The notes below the pieces were generated by a model that saw nothing but the letters and a program-made list of their open reading frames with translations, had not been told where the DNA came from and did no database searches. The position numbers and the translations under genes were made by a program. This document shows, piece by piece, positions 42,880-51,182 of a stretch of 64,000 nucleotides of DNA. The stretch covers positions 18,274 to 82,273 of the forward strand of contig JAFVBO010000104.1 of the NCBI GenBank assembly GCA_017479935.1. The letters run 5' to 3'. The stretch is from Lachnospiraceae bacterium. Lineage in GTDB: Bacteria; Bacillota; Clostridia; Lachnospirales; Lachnospiraceae. Within the stretch, counting starts at the first letter, position 1, and every line of letters starts with the position of its first letter.

Positions 42880-44085
42880 ATGACTATTATGAATGAACAC
42901 CGTACCGCATATTTTTGCGCGTTGCTCTTAATAACAATATCGATTTTGATAAGTTGTGGCCCGGTTCATGCCGAAACTATTGAACCGGAAACGGGCGCTT
43001 TTTTGCTTGTAACGGACACAGAAGGGATAGAAAGTATACAAAATATTCTGGAAACCAAAGGCGAACCGGCATATGCCGACATTGTTAATTTTGAGAATAC
43101 TGCTTTTGACAGTAATCTATTCAGGAAGTACAAGGCAATCGCTTTTCCGTATGAAGAAAAACTGACAGATGAAATTCAAAAGGCGTGGGCCAGTGGGTGT
43201 GAGGTGTATCTGTATGGTGATCTGACTATTCAGAAGTATAAAACAATGGTTGGTCTAGACCGATTTACACTAGAGGTTAATTTGCATAATTGTAATGGAG
43301 AAGTGATTCAAAAAGCCACCCAGTACTTTGAACCAGAGTATGAGGAAAATGAACGGTTTGATATAATCAGCTATGGAAGTATCCGACCGTTACTTGTTAA
43401 GGCAGAATCCGGTTCTGGTTTGAAAAATCATGCAGATATGTCAGTATGGAATTACCTGGAGTGTATAGTGGGGCATTTCAAACGGATGAATCAATCACAA
43501 AGGAGTGATACCTACATAGATTGCGGATTTGACATCGTAAAGATATGGGGAGAGAATAATCAGTTTTCAAATCATATGGAATATTTTTTATACAGAAATT
43601 ATGATGAAGAACTGGAGAACTATGATTTTTTTGGGATCAAAACACATGTTTGGGTAGAAAATAGCGTGGGGACTGTGACGGGTATTCAGACAAAATATGC
43701 TCTTCCGTTCAGCTCGGATAACCTGATAGACACTGTATCGGCGTCCTATACGAATATAGGCGCGCTGGATGTATCTGTTGGCTGGGGGTTAACGGATCCG
43801 GAAATGACAATCGGGTATACGATGGATTTGTCAAACTGCCATCCAACAATTTCGCATTCAACGAATTATGGTACTGATACGGTTGAGTGGTTGATGAGTC
43901 CTAGAAGTTTTTTGCCTCTTCCGCTGGATGGGAATAACTTAATTTGTTCGGCGACCTGGGTTTCCTGGGGGATACATACCGCTGCTGTGGATCTGTACTA
44001 TAATGGCGTTGTTGAGGTTGGCTCAAATGGTGTGCACTCATTGACACCGGGTTATACAAAGTATCAGATGCGGTTTGAGTACTGA
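42880..44085 (+). CDS. Putative secreted lipoprotein, AT-rich
   Basis: A 401-residue exported protein. Signal sequence with a lipobox-like end (ISILISCG) suggests lipid attachment at Cys26. After the lipid site comes an alpha/beta region (TGAFLLVTDTEGIESIQNIL, KYKAIAFPYEEKLTDEIQKA) and then a long beta-rich region with many aromatic residues. No known domain was recognised. Codon and base use are clearly more AT-rich than the flanking rhaD and microcompartment genes. The ATG at 42880 follows GGAAAGGGG. It is the first of three AT-rich genes (to 45625) that may have arrived together. Confidence 0.65.
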   Translation: MTIMNEHRTAYFCALLLITISILISCGPVHAETIEPETGAFLLVTDTEGIESIQNILETKGEPAYADIVNFENTAFDSNLFRKYKAIAFPYEEKLTDEIQKAWASGCEVYLYGDLTIQKYKTMVGLDRFTLEVNLHNCNGEVIQKATQYFEPEYEENERFDIISYGSIRPLLVKAESGSGLKNHADMSVWNYLECIVGHFKRMNQSQRSDTYIDCGFDIVKIWGENNQFSNHMEYFLYRNYDEELENYDFFGIKTHVWVENSVGTVTGIQTKYALPFSSDNLIDTVSASYTNIGALDVSVGWGLTDPEMTIGYTMDLSNCHPTISHSTNYGTDTVEWLMSPRSFLPLPLDGNNLICSATWVSWGIHTAAVDLYYNGVVEVGSNGVHSLTPGYTKYQMRFEY

Positions 44086-44209
44086 ATGACGGATGCGTAA
44101 AGGGTGATGCTTGTACTTCTTGCACGGCTGATCAATGTACTTTGTGTAGCTATAAAATTGGTTGTAGACTGAAATATAGTCGGGGACTCAGGCTTATTTG
44201 GAGGACGTA

Positions 44210-44569
44210 ATGAAAAAAACCAGACTTGTAGCAATATTTTATATAATAGTCTCTGGAATGCTTGTCTACCCATTACCTGTGTCACAAGGACCTTTCATTA
44301 AACAACTGATGGGATTTTATCTCTTTCTCATGTCACATTTATTTATTGCTTATATTTGTTCTTTGGGATTGTTCAAGAGTTACAGAGCGTTTGTGTGCAC
44401 ATTTTTTCTATGTACTGCCATAGGAATTTTCCTTCGATATATTTTAGAATATGGAGAAGCATCGTGGACACGGATTTTTACAGTAGAAAAACTTGTGATT
44501 TATATGCTTTTATCTACAAGTGTTTCTTCATTGTTGTTTGTAGTGTTTCAGAAGCTGCAGCACAGATAA
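44210..44569 (+). CDS. Small four-helix membrane protein
   Basis: A 119-residue hydrophobic protein with about four membrane segments (LVAIFYIIVSGMLVYPL, LMGFYLFLMSHLFIAYIC, FVCTFFLCTAIGIFL, LVIYMLLSTSVSSLLFVVF). No family recognised. The ATG at 44210 follows GGAGG; the frame is open to a TTG at 44198. AT-rich like its neighbours. Followed by an intrinsic terminator at 44651-44686. Confidence 0.6.
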   Translation: MKKTRLVAIFYIIVSGMLVYPLPVSQGPFIKQLMGFYLFLMSHLFIAYICSLGLFKSYRAFVCTFFLCTAIGIFLRYILEYGEASWTRIFTVEKLVIYMLLSTSVSSLLFVVFQKLQHR

Positions 44570-44650
44570 AGCGTAAAGTGCGTCTGCACGCAGCGAAGAT
44601 TGCGATATCCACCCTTCGGGCGTGCGTGTAGTAGATTATATGGTCAACAC

Positions 44651-44686
44651 CCAACCCTCAGTTAAACTGTGGGTTGGCGATTTTTT
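44651..44686 (+). terminator. Intrinsic terminator before the LysR gene
   Basis: CCAACCC (44651-44657) pairs with GGGTTGG (44671-44677), inner AGTT/AACT, followed after CGA by TTTTTT. Confidence 0.85.
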
Positions 44687-44698
44687 AGTGGTGAATGT

Positions 44699-45625
44699 AT
44701 GCTTGATCGTAAATTAGAGATTTTTATTGCCACGGTTGAAGAAGGAAATTTTCTAAAAGCAGGAGAGAGACTGAACATATCTGCAACTGCCGTTATGAAA
44801 CAAATGAATATATTAGAAGAGAAGCTGAGAGTAAAACTTCTGGATCGTTCTAAAAAAGGGACTATGCCTACTGAGCGGGGAAAAGTATTCTATCAGTATG
44901 CAAAAAAGATCATAGAACTGTGTGATAGGGCTATAGTGAATGTACAGGATGAACAATGGACGGTTCGGTATAATCTCAACGTTGGAAACAGCTTCTTGTT
45001 TCCTGCTATTATTTTGTATCCCATCTGGCTGAAGTATAGAAAAGAGTTGAAATCATTTTGTTTTCATGTCGAATCTGTAAGCGATGACGTAGAAGAATTA
45101 AGCTTGCTCATAAAAACGCTGGGAGAGCGAATTGATTTTTTTGTTGCACCGTGTGATTCGTTTGTGCTAAATCAAAAGGTAAAGTTTCTGGAACTTGGAA
45201 GATGCGATATTGTTTGCGGCATGTCACAGAAACATCCGCTTATAGAGAAGGAAATACTGAGCATCCAGGATTTTCGAGGATATCCTGTAAAAATGTGGTG
45301 CGATTCAGATTCACAATCACTTAAGAATGCAAAACAGTATTTGTATACACAAGGAATTACACCGGCGGATATAACGAATGATATGGCAACCGGATCGGAT
45401 ATTCTGGATGAGCTGGAAGACGAGAAACTACTCATTATAACTCCGGATTATATGCTTGAGAAGTATTCCTTTTTGAGACGAATAAAGATAGATTGGGAAT
45501 TTAGAATTCCCTATGGTATTATTTATGCGAATAAACCGGATGAGAAAATGCGTTTATTTATCGAAACGGTTTCTCAGATCGTTCGAAGAACGGAAAATAT
45601 CGTGAACCATAGGGCTTTGACGTGA
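44699..45625 (+). CDS. LysR-family transcriptional regulator
   Basis: A 308-residue LysR-type regulator. N-terminal winged helix: LEIFIATVEEGNFLKAGERL, then NISATAVMKQMNILEEKL. The rest is a periplasmic-binding-protein-like effector domain (about 90-300). The effector is unknown. The frame is open back to 44669, but that stretch is the terminator of the previous gene, so the ATG at 44699 is chosen, though its ribosome site is weak. It is the last AT-rich gene of the island and converges on the PHP gene, with 8 bases between the stops. LysR proteins usually control a divergent neighbour; none is present here, so targets are unclear. Confidence 0.85.
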   Translation: MLDRKLEIFIATVEEGNFLKAGERLNISATAVMKQMNILEEKLRVKLLDRSKKGTMPTERGKVFYQYAKKIIELCDRAIVNVQDEQWTVRYNLNVGNSFLFPAIILYPIWLKYRKELKSFCFHVESVSDDVEELSLLIKTLGERIDFFVAPCDSFVLNQKVKFLELGRCDIVCGMSQKHPLIEKEILSIQDFRGYPVKMWCDSDSQSLKNAKQYLYTQGITPADITNDMATGSDILDELEDEKLLIITPDYMLEKYSFLRRIKIDWEFRIPYGIIYANKPDEKMRLFIETVSQIVRRTENIVNHRALT

Positions 45626-45633
45626 ACCACAGT

Positions 45634-46458
45634 TTATGAAGGCCTCATGAAAAACTCCTCCGGATGCATATTCACAATCAACTCCTCCGGATAGGAGAGC
45701 TCCCGTACGATCTGCTCCGCATAATCTGCACGCCCGATGCCCTGCCGTCCATGGGTATCGCTGGAAATGAGAACAGGGATGCGGCGCTTTTGACAGAGAG
45801 ACAGAAGCTCTTTGTAGTTTTCGCGCGTAGAGATACCGGGGAGCTGATGATAGCCCCCGGGGGTTAGGGATGCGTTGTTTACTTCCACGATCATGTGGTT
45901 TTCGGCTGCCGCGTCCGCAATCCGGACATAGTCCACGGGAAACTGTGTGTTGTCGCAGTGTCCCAGAATATGGACATGCGGGTTTTGCATAGCCCGGATA
46001 TAGTCCATGGTGTTTTCTTCTACCGTCCCGCATGTTCCGGGGCGGTTTTCTTTTGCCCATACAAAGAACGGATAACCGGTGTCAGATGCAGGAACAATCC
46101 GAGGGAGAGACACAGGCTCTTCGGATCTGCGCGGGTAGTTACCGCGGGGCGGCCGATGCATGGAGACGATGCAAAAGTCCAGATCCTTTAACACGTCATC
46201 CGGAATGTCAAGAAGCCCCCCTTCCAGGATGTTCGCTTCAGCACCGTAGAGCAGGCGGATGCCAAAACGCGTCTGGGGAGCTTTAGGCAGACTTCGGAAG
46301 TAGGAGAGGGAGGCTGCTCCTGGCGTGGCCGGGCTGTGGTCGGAGATCCCTAAGGTGGAGAGGCCGCGCGCGGCGGCTTCCTTTGCCATGTCGGAGATGG
46401 TATCACGGGTGCCGTGCCCGCTGGCGATGGTATGGGTATGGATATCAAACGTTAACAT
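45634..46458 (-). CDS. PHP-domain phosphoesterase (YcdX-like)
   Basis: A 274-residue PHP-domain metal hydrolase. The N-terminal DIHTHTIASGHG gives the first metal ligands, GISDHSPATPG the next, then YGAEANIL, VSMHRP, LGHCDN and, at the end, LISSDTHGRQGIG. This is the set of His/Asp ligands of the PHP trinuclear zinc site. YcdX-type proteins dephosphorylate small phosphate esters; histidinol phosphate is another option for the superfamily, but the sequence is closer to YcdX. Single gene, convergent with lysR. Confidence 0.85.
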   Translation of the reverse strand: MLTFDIHTHTIASGHGTRDTISDMAKEAAARGLSTLGISDHSPATPGAASLSYFRSLPKAPQTRFGIRLLYGAEANILEGGLLDIPDDVLKDLDFCIVSMHRPPRGNYPRRSEEPVSLPRIVPASDTGYPFFVWAKENRPGTCGTVEENTMDYIRAMQNPHVHILGHCDNTQFPVDYVRIADAAAENHMIVEVNNASLTPGGYHQLPGISTRENYKELLSLCQKRRIPVLISSDTHGRQGIGRADYAEQIVRELSYPEELIVNMHPEEFFMRPS

Positions 46459-46481
46459 GACCTGGAAACCTCTTATTTTAA

Positions 46482-46568
46482 CGATATTGCCCGGTCTCGG
46501 TGCATAGGGCTTCTTGCGTGCTTGCGCTCAGGGGCGATATCATATGGTGTGTAGAGCCGCACGGGTGT
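46482..46568. repeat. GATATCGCC-bounded repeat, left flank of the microcompartment operon
   Basis: CGATATTGCCCGG...GGGGCGATATCATATGGTGTG with a G/C-rich hairpin between, followed by an AGCCGCACGGGTG tail. It matches the repeat at 59254-59342 in layout. The 367-base gap 46459-46825 holds this element, the promoter and a leader hairpin. Confidence 0.75.
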
Positions 46569-46657
46569 AAAAAACCTTTTGTCCCGCAGCCATATGACCT
46601 GGGACCTGTGCTGTTTGAGCAGTTACCATTATCCTGTATTTCACTTGGAATGTCAAC

Positions 46658-46764
46658 AAAAATCCACATCTTTTCTTCTCAAAACCCACAAAACAGCAAG
46701 AACAATCCAAATAATTCCCTTGACAAACAACACGTAGATCCCTATAATGTAACAAAAACCCACA
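46658..46764 (+). promoter_or_regulatory. Consensus promoter of the microcompartment operon with three direct repeats
   Basis: TTGACA (46720-46725), 17-base spacer, TATAAT (46743-46748): a perfect sigma-A match. The decamer AAAA[AT/CC]CCACA occurs at about 46658, 46681 and 46755, twice upstream and once just after the start site, a typical layout for a repressor such as the DeoR protein at 59362. Confidence 0.7.
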
Positions 46765-46798
46765 CAAGGAACGCCCGGGTACGAACCGGACGCTCCTT
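46764..46798 (+). other. Leader hairpin of the microcompartment operon
   Basis: AAGGA-CG-CCGG pairs with CCGG-CG-TCCTT with two mismatches, followed by TTCCC. It lies between the start site and the first gene; possible attenuator or 5' stabiliser. Confidence 0.4.
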
Positions 46799-46825
46799 TC
46801 CCTTGATATAGACAGGAGCACTCTT

Positions 46826-49357
46826 ATGGAAAAGTATTACGCGGCCGAGCTCCCTAAAACTGAGCGCATCGGAAAACTGGTGGCGGATCTGTTCGCGAAG
46901 ATGCCGGAGATTGAATCAGCGCGGGCCATCCTGATCACGGAATCCTATCGAAAAACCGAAGGCAAGCCCATGGTCCTGCGCCGGGCGCTGGCCTTTTCCC
47001 ATATCCTGAAAAATCTTCCCATTACGATAAGACCCGGTGAGCTGGTGGTGGGCTCTACCACGCTGGCCCCGCGCGGCTGCCAGACGTACCCGGAATTTTC
47101 CTGGGAATGGCTGCAGGCGGAGTTTGACACCGTAGAAACGCGGGAGGCGGATCCTTTTTATATTGCGGAAACGACAAAAAAGGAACTGCGCGAGGCAAAC
47201 GCGTACTGGAAGGGGAAGACGTCCTCCGAGCTGGCGGATGCCTACATGACGCCGGAAACCCACAAGGCGATCGAGCACAACATTTTTACGACCGGCAATT
47301 ACTATTACAACGGCATCGGACACTATACCTGCCAGTACGATAAGGTCATTCGGATTGGCCTTTCCGGGATCATGAAGGAAGCAGCGACAGAGCTTTACGG
47401 CATGAAACCCGGGGATGGCAACTACGCCAGAAAGTCCACGATGCTGCAGGCAGTGATCCTGTCCTGCCAGGCCGTGATTGACTACGCGGCGCGCTACGCC
47501 GCTTTGGCGGAGGAGATGGCCAAAGGGGAAGCGGACGCGACACGGAAACAAGAGCTTTTGCAGATCGCAGAAAACTGCAGAAATGTCCCCGGAAACGGCG
47601 CGAAGACCTTCTGGGAGGCCTGCCAGAGCTTCTGGTTCATTCAGCAGACGCTGCAGATTGAATCCTCTGGGCATTCTATCTCTCCCGGCCGTTTTGACCA
47701 GTATATGAATCCGCTGTTTCAATCGGATCTGGCGGCAGGGCGGATCACCCGGGAGTTTGGGCAGGAGCTGATCGACTGTATCTGGGTGAAGCTGAACGAT
47801 CTGAACAAATGCCGGGACGCGGCCAGCGCGAAGGGCTTTGCCGGTTATTCCCTGTTCCAGAACCTGATTGTGGGCGGGCAGACCGAGGAAGGGCGCGATG
47901 CCACAAACGATGTGTCGTTTATGTGTATCACGGCCTCCAAGCACGTATTTCTTCCCATGCCGTCCCTGTCCATCCGGGTATGGAACGGATCGCCCCACGA
48001 CCTGCTGATGCACGCGGCGAGCCTGACCAGAACGGGCATCGGCCTGCCGGCTTACTATAACGATGAGGCGATCATCCCCGCCATGATGGAGCGCGGCGCG
48101 TCCTTAAAGGAAGCCCGGGGGTACTCCATCATCGGCTGTGTGGAACCGCAGGTGCCGGGCAAGACAGACGGCTGGCACGACGCCGCGTTCTTTAACATGT
48201 GCCGGCCCTTAGAGCTGGTTTTTTCCGGCGGCATGGATCTTGGCGAACAGATCTCCGTCCGGACAAAGGACGTGGAGGAGATGACAAGCTATGAGGAGTT
48301 CTTCCAGGCGTACCAGGAACAGATGAATTATCTGATTTCCCTGCTGGTGAATTCCGACAACGCCATCGATGTGGCCCATGCCACACTGACGCCGAATCCC
48401 TTTGAGTCCTGCCTGATTGACGACTGCATGAAAAAGGGACTTTGCCTGGAGGAAGGCGGCGCGCAGTATAACTTTACCGGTCCGCAGGGCTTTGGCATCG
48501 CGAACGTGGGCAATGCCCTCTACGCGGTCAAAAAGCTGGTGTTTGATGAGAAAAAAGTGTCCATGCGGGAATTAAAGCAGGCACTTAAAATTAATTTCGG
48601 GCAGGGCCTTGATGAGGCCGGAGCCACGGCACTGGCCATGGAAGCCATCCGCGGCATGGAAGCGGAGGGCCGCACCGTAGCAAAAGAGGATGTGCCCGCG
48701 GTTGTGCAGGCGGTTCTGTCATCCGAGCTGCCTTCTGACAAGAAGGCCCGCTACACCGAGATCTGGGAGATGATCAAGGCGCTTCCGAAGTTCGGAAACG
48801 ACGACCCGGAGGTGGACGAGTTTGCCCGGGAAGCAGCCTACTGTTATTCCAGGCCGATCGAAACCTTTACCAACCCCCGTGGCGGTCAGTACCAGGCCGG
48901 AATGTATCCGGTGTCCGCGAACGTGCCGCTTGGCGCGCAGACCGGGGCCACGCCGGACGGGCGATTAGCGCACACGCCGGTGGCGGACGGGGTTTCCCCC
49001 TATGCCGGAACGGATGTGAACGGCCCCACGGCCGCCTGCAATTCCGTGGCAAAGCTGGATCACATGATCGCCTCCAACGGAACGCTGTTTAACATGAAGT
49101 TCCACCCTTCCGCCCTGGCCGGGGATAAGGGACTGGACAACTTTATCAATATGATCCGCGGGTTCTTCGACCAGAAGGGCTTCCACATGCAGTTTAACGT
49201 GGTGGATCGGAACACGCTTTTAGACGCGCAGGTTCACCCGGAAAAATACAGTCATCTGGTGGTGCGCGTGGCTGGTTACAGCGCGTTGTTTACCACGCTC
49301 TCCCGGTCGCTGCAGGACGATATCATCTCGCGCACGGAGCAGACGGACGCGGTGTAA
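46826..49357 (+). CDS. Glycyl-radical propanediol dehydratase of the microcompartment
   Basis: An oxygen-sensitive radical enzyme of 843 residues that should dehydrate (S)-1,2-propanediol to propionaldehyde inside the microcompartment without vitamin B12. The catalytic thiyl Cys is Cys438 in IIGCVEPQVPGKTDGWHDAAFFN; this motif is of the glycerol/propanediol dehydratase branch rather than choline TMA-lyase or pyruvate formate-lyase. The radical Gly is Gly817 in VRVAGYSA. Substrate choice also rests on neighbours: a deoxysugar-phosphate aldolase, aldehyde and alcohol dehydrogenases and PduL. First gene of the operon, with a consensus promoter. Glycerol dehydration cannot be excluded. Confidence 0.92.
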   Translation: MEKYYAAELPKTERIGKLVADLFAKMPEIESARAILITESYRKTEGKPMVLRRALAFSHILKNLPITIRPGELVVGSTTLAPRGCQTYPEFSWEWLQAEFDTVETREADPFYIAETTKKELREANAYWKGKTSSELADAYMTPETHKAIEHNIFTTGNYYYNGIGHYTCQYDKVIRIGLSGIMKEAATELYGMKPGDGNYARKSTMLQAVILSCQAVIDYAARYAALAEEMAKGEADATRKQELLQIAENCRNVPGNGAKTFWEACQSFWFIQQTLQIESSGHSISPGRFDQYMNPLFQSDLAAGRITREFGQELIDCIWVKLNDLNKCRDAASAKGFAGYSLFQNLIVGGQTEEGRDATNDVSFMCITASKHVFLPMPSLSIRVWNGSPHDLLMHAASLTRTGIGLPAYYNDEAIIPAMMERGASLKEARGYSIIGCVEPQVPGKTDGWHDAAFFNMCRPLELVFSGGMDLGEQISVRTKDVEEMTSYEEFFQAYQEQMNYLISLLVNSDNAIDVAHATLTPNPFESCLIDDCMKKGLCLEEGGAQYNFTGPQGFGIANVGNALYAVKKLVFDEKKVSMRELKQALKINFGQGLDEAGATALAMEAIRGMEAEGRTVAKEDVPAVVQAVLSSELPSDKKARYTEIWEMIKALPKFGNDDPEVDEFAREAAYCYSRPIETFTNPRGGQYQAGMYPVSANVPLGAQTGATPDGRLAHTPVADGVSPYAGTDVNGPTAACNSVAKLDHMIASNGTLFNMKFHPSALAGDKGLDNFINMIRGFFDQKGFHMQFNVVDRNTLLDAQVHPEKYSHLVVRVAGYSALFTTLSRSLQDDIISRTEQTDAV

Positions 49358-49477
49358 AAATGGGAATACAGGCCCTTGGTTTTGAAGAGAAATCAGAAAG
49401 AGCCTTTCAGGCGTGGAACAAGGATGGGCTGCCGGATGCCGCACAGCAATAACATGGCAGCAGGAGGAAAAGAACGT

Positions 49478-50275
49478 ATGCCGGAGGATTACAATCAGAC
49501 AAAAGGCCGCATCTTCGATATCCAGCGCTACTCCATCCACGATGGAAACGGCATCCGCACCATTGTTTTCCTGAAAGGGTGTTTCCTGAAGTGCCGGTGG
49601 TGCTGCAATCCGGAATCGCAGCGGCACGACATAGAAACCATGGTGGTGCAGGGAAAGGAAACCGTGATCGGACGGGACGTGACCGTGCAGGAAGTGATGG
49701 AGACGGTGTTTAAGGACCGCCCTTACTATCGCCGCACCGGCGGAGGCCTTACTCTGTCCGGGGGCGAAATGCTTTTTCAGTGGGAATTTGCCCGGGATCT
49801 TCTGCGGGCCGCCAGGGAAGGCGGCATTACGACCGCGGTGGAAAGCACGGCGTTTGCGGAGTATGCGAGGATCGAGGCGCTGCTGCCCTATCTGGATCAG
49901 TACCTGCTTGACATCAAGCACATGAATTCCGAAAAGCACAAGGCTTTTACCGGGGTGCCGAATGAAAAGATTCTGGAAAACGCCAGAAAGATCGCGGAGG
50001 ATGGTCGAGCGGAGCTTTCGATCCGCGTTCCCACCATCCCCACCTTTAACGACACGCCGGAGGAAATCCGGGCGATCGCGGCCTTTGCCGAAAAGCTCCC
50101 CGGGGTGAAACGCATGCACCTTTTACCGTATCACCGCCTGGGACTGGATAAGTATGAGGGGCTGGGGAGAACCTACAGCTTAAACAACATCGCCCCGCCG
50201 TCCGCGGAACACATGGAGATGCTTAAGAAAGCGGCAGAGAGCGTGACGAAGATCCCCTGCGTGATCGGAGGGTAA
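49478..50275 (+). CDS. Glycyl-radical enzyme activase (radical SAM)
   Basis: Radical-SAM enzyme that installs the glycyl radical on the dehydratase. It has 265 residues from the ATG at 49478, which follows AGGAGG; the frame is open to 49376 without a better start. The cluster motif is CFLKCRWC (CxxxCxxC), followed by GGGLTLSGGEML and DIKHMNSEKHKAFTG. Activases of glycerol dehydratase and benzylsuccinate synthase carry an extra ferredoxin-like insert with eight cysteines after this motif; here only about 35 residues separate the cluster from the next conserved block and the cysteines are missing, so it resembles the short pyruvate formate-lyase type. Second gene of the operon. Confidence 0.93.
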   Translation: MPEDYNQTKGRIFDIQRYSIHDGNGIRTIVFLKGCFLKCRWCCNPESQRHDIETMVVQGKETVIGRDVTVQEVMETVFKDRPYYRRTGGGLTLSGGEMLFQWEFARDLLRAAREGGITTAVESTAFAEYARIEALLPYLDQYLLDIKHMNSEKHKAFTGVPNEKILENARKIAEDGRAELSIRVPTIPTFNDTPEEIRAIAAFAEKLPGVKRMHLLPYHRLGLDKYEGLGRTYSLNNIAPPSAEHMEMLKKAAESVTKIPCVIGG

Positions 50276-50332
50276 GAAGAGACGCAGTGAGTCGGGCGAT
50301 CGATCGAAAACCGCGAAATAGGAGGAGAGACC

Positions 50333-50707
50333 ATGGCCATTGTGGATGAGAGCAGCCGGCATCTGGAGCGGATCATCCAGGAGCTGGTGCCGGGAAAACA
50401 GATTACGCTGGCCCATATCATCGCCAGCCCGGATCCGGTACTCTATACGAAGCTGGGGCTGGATCCGGCGGTGGATTATTCCAAGTCGGCCATCGGAATC
50501 CTGACCGTGACGCCGGCCGAGACAGCCATTGTTATGGCGGACGTGGCCAGCAAGGCCGCAGGCATTGACTTGGGCTTTGTGGACCGCTTCTCCGGGTCGC
50601 TCATCATCACGGGGAGCGTGTCGGAGGTGGAAGCGGCTGTGAACGCGGTGCGGGAATACTGCGAAGACAGGCTGGGCTATGCAGTGTGTCCGCTGACGAA
50701 AACCTAA
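50333..50707 (+). CDS. Microcompartment shell protein, EutS/PduU type
   Basis: A 124-residue circularly permuted BMC-H shell protein. ERIIQELVPGKQITLAHIIA near the N-terminus and GILTVTPAETAIVMADVASKAAGIDLGFVDRFSG in the middle are diagnostic of EutS/PduU; hexamers carry a small beta-barrel closing the pore. In related systems PduU contacts the GTPase PduV, which is the next gene here. Start at 50333 with GGAGGAGAG. Confidence 0.95.
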   Translation: MAIVDESSRHLERIIQELVPGKQITLAHIIASPDPVLYTKLGLDPAVDYSKSAIGILTVTPAETAIVMADVASKAAGIDLGFVDRFSGSLIITGSVSEVEAAVNAVREYCEDRLGYAVCPLTKT

Positions 50708-50738
50708 AGGTTTTTTTGAGATCGGAACCAGTCATAAG

Positions 50739-51167
50739 ATGAAAAAACTAATCTTAATCGGGCGCAGCGAAGCCGGAAAAACCACCTTGATTCAGGCGCT
50801 GAAGGGAGAAGAAATCGCCTATCATAAGACCCAGTCGGTGGAATACAAAAGCTCTCTGATTGACACGCCGGGGGAGTACTGCCAGGTAGCTCACTTAGGC
50901 CATGCGCTGGCGGTTTACACCTACGAGGCGGACGTGGTAGGCCTTTTGTGTTCGGCACGGGAGCCATACTGTCTGTTTCCGCCCGCCTGCACCGCGATGT
51001 GTAACCGGGAGTGCATTGGCATTGTGACCCAGGCAGAAAGTTCGGACGGAAACCCGGAAAGGGCCAAAAGGTGGCTTCGTCTGGCAGGATGTAAAACCAT
51101 ATTTTTTGTCGATTCGGTTTCCGGAAAAGGAATCCGGGAACTGTTGGAATACTTGAACACAACGTAA
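50739..51167 (+). CDS. EutP/PduV-type small GTPase
   Basis: A 142-residue P-loop protein of the EutP/PduV family. Walker A GRSEAGKTTL at residues 8-17, the G3-like DTPGEY and a later VTQAES in place of the usual NKxD. In other microcompartments PduV sits on the outside via PduU and influences positioning; its activity is poorly known. The ATG at 50739 follows GATCGGAACC, a weak ribosome site 31 bases after the PduU-type gene. The next gene begins 15 bases after its stop. Confidence 0.9.
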   Translation: MKKLILIGRSEAGKTTLIQALKGEEIAYHKTQSVEYKSSLIDTPGEYCQVAHLGHALAVYTYEADVVGLLCSAREPYCLFPPACTAMCNRECIGIVTQAESSDGNPERAKRWLRLAGCKTIFFVDSVSGKGIRELLEYLNTT

Positions 51168-51182
51168 CACGGAGGAAGGAAT

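Noticed and set aside
46500..46811. 103-residue open frame before the radical enzyme
   Set aside because: It spans the repeat, the consensus promoter and the leader hairpin of the microcompartment operon.
46826..49357. Choline trimethylamine-lyase or pyruvate formate-lyase identity for the radical enzyme
   Set aside because: The Cys motif GCVEPQVPGKTDGWHD and the neighbouring sugar-phosphate aldolase fit the diol dehydratase type; formate-lyase has a Cys-Cys pair.
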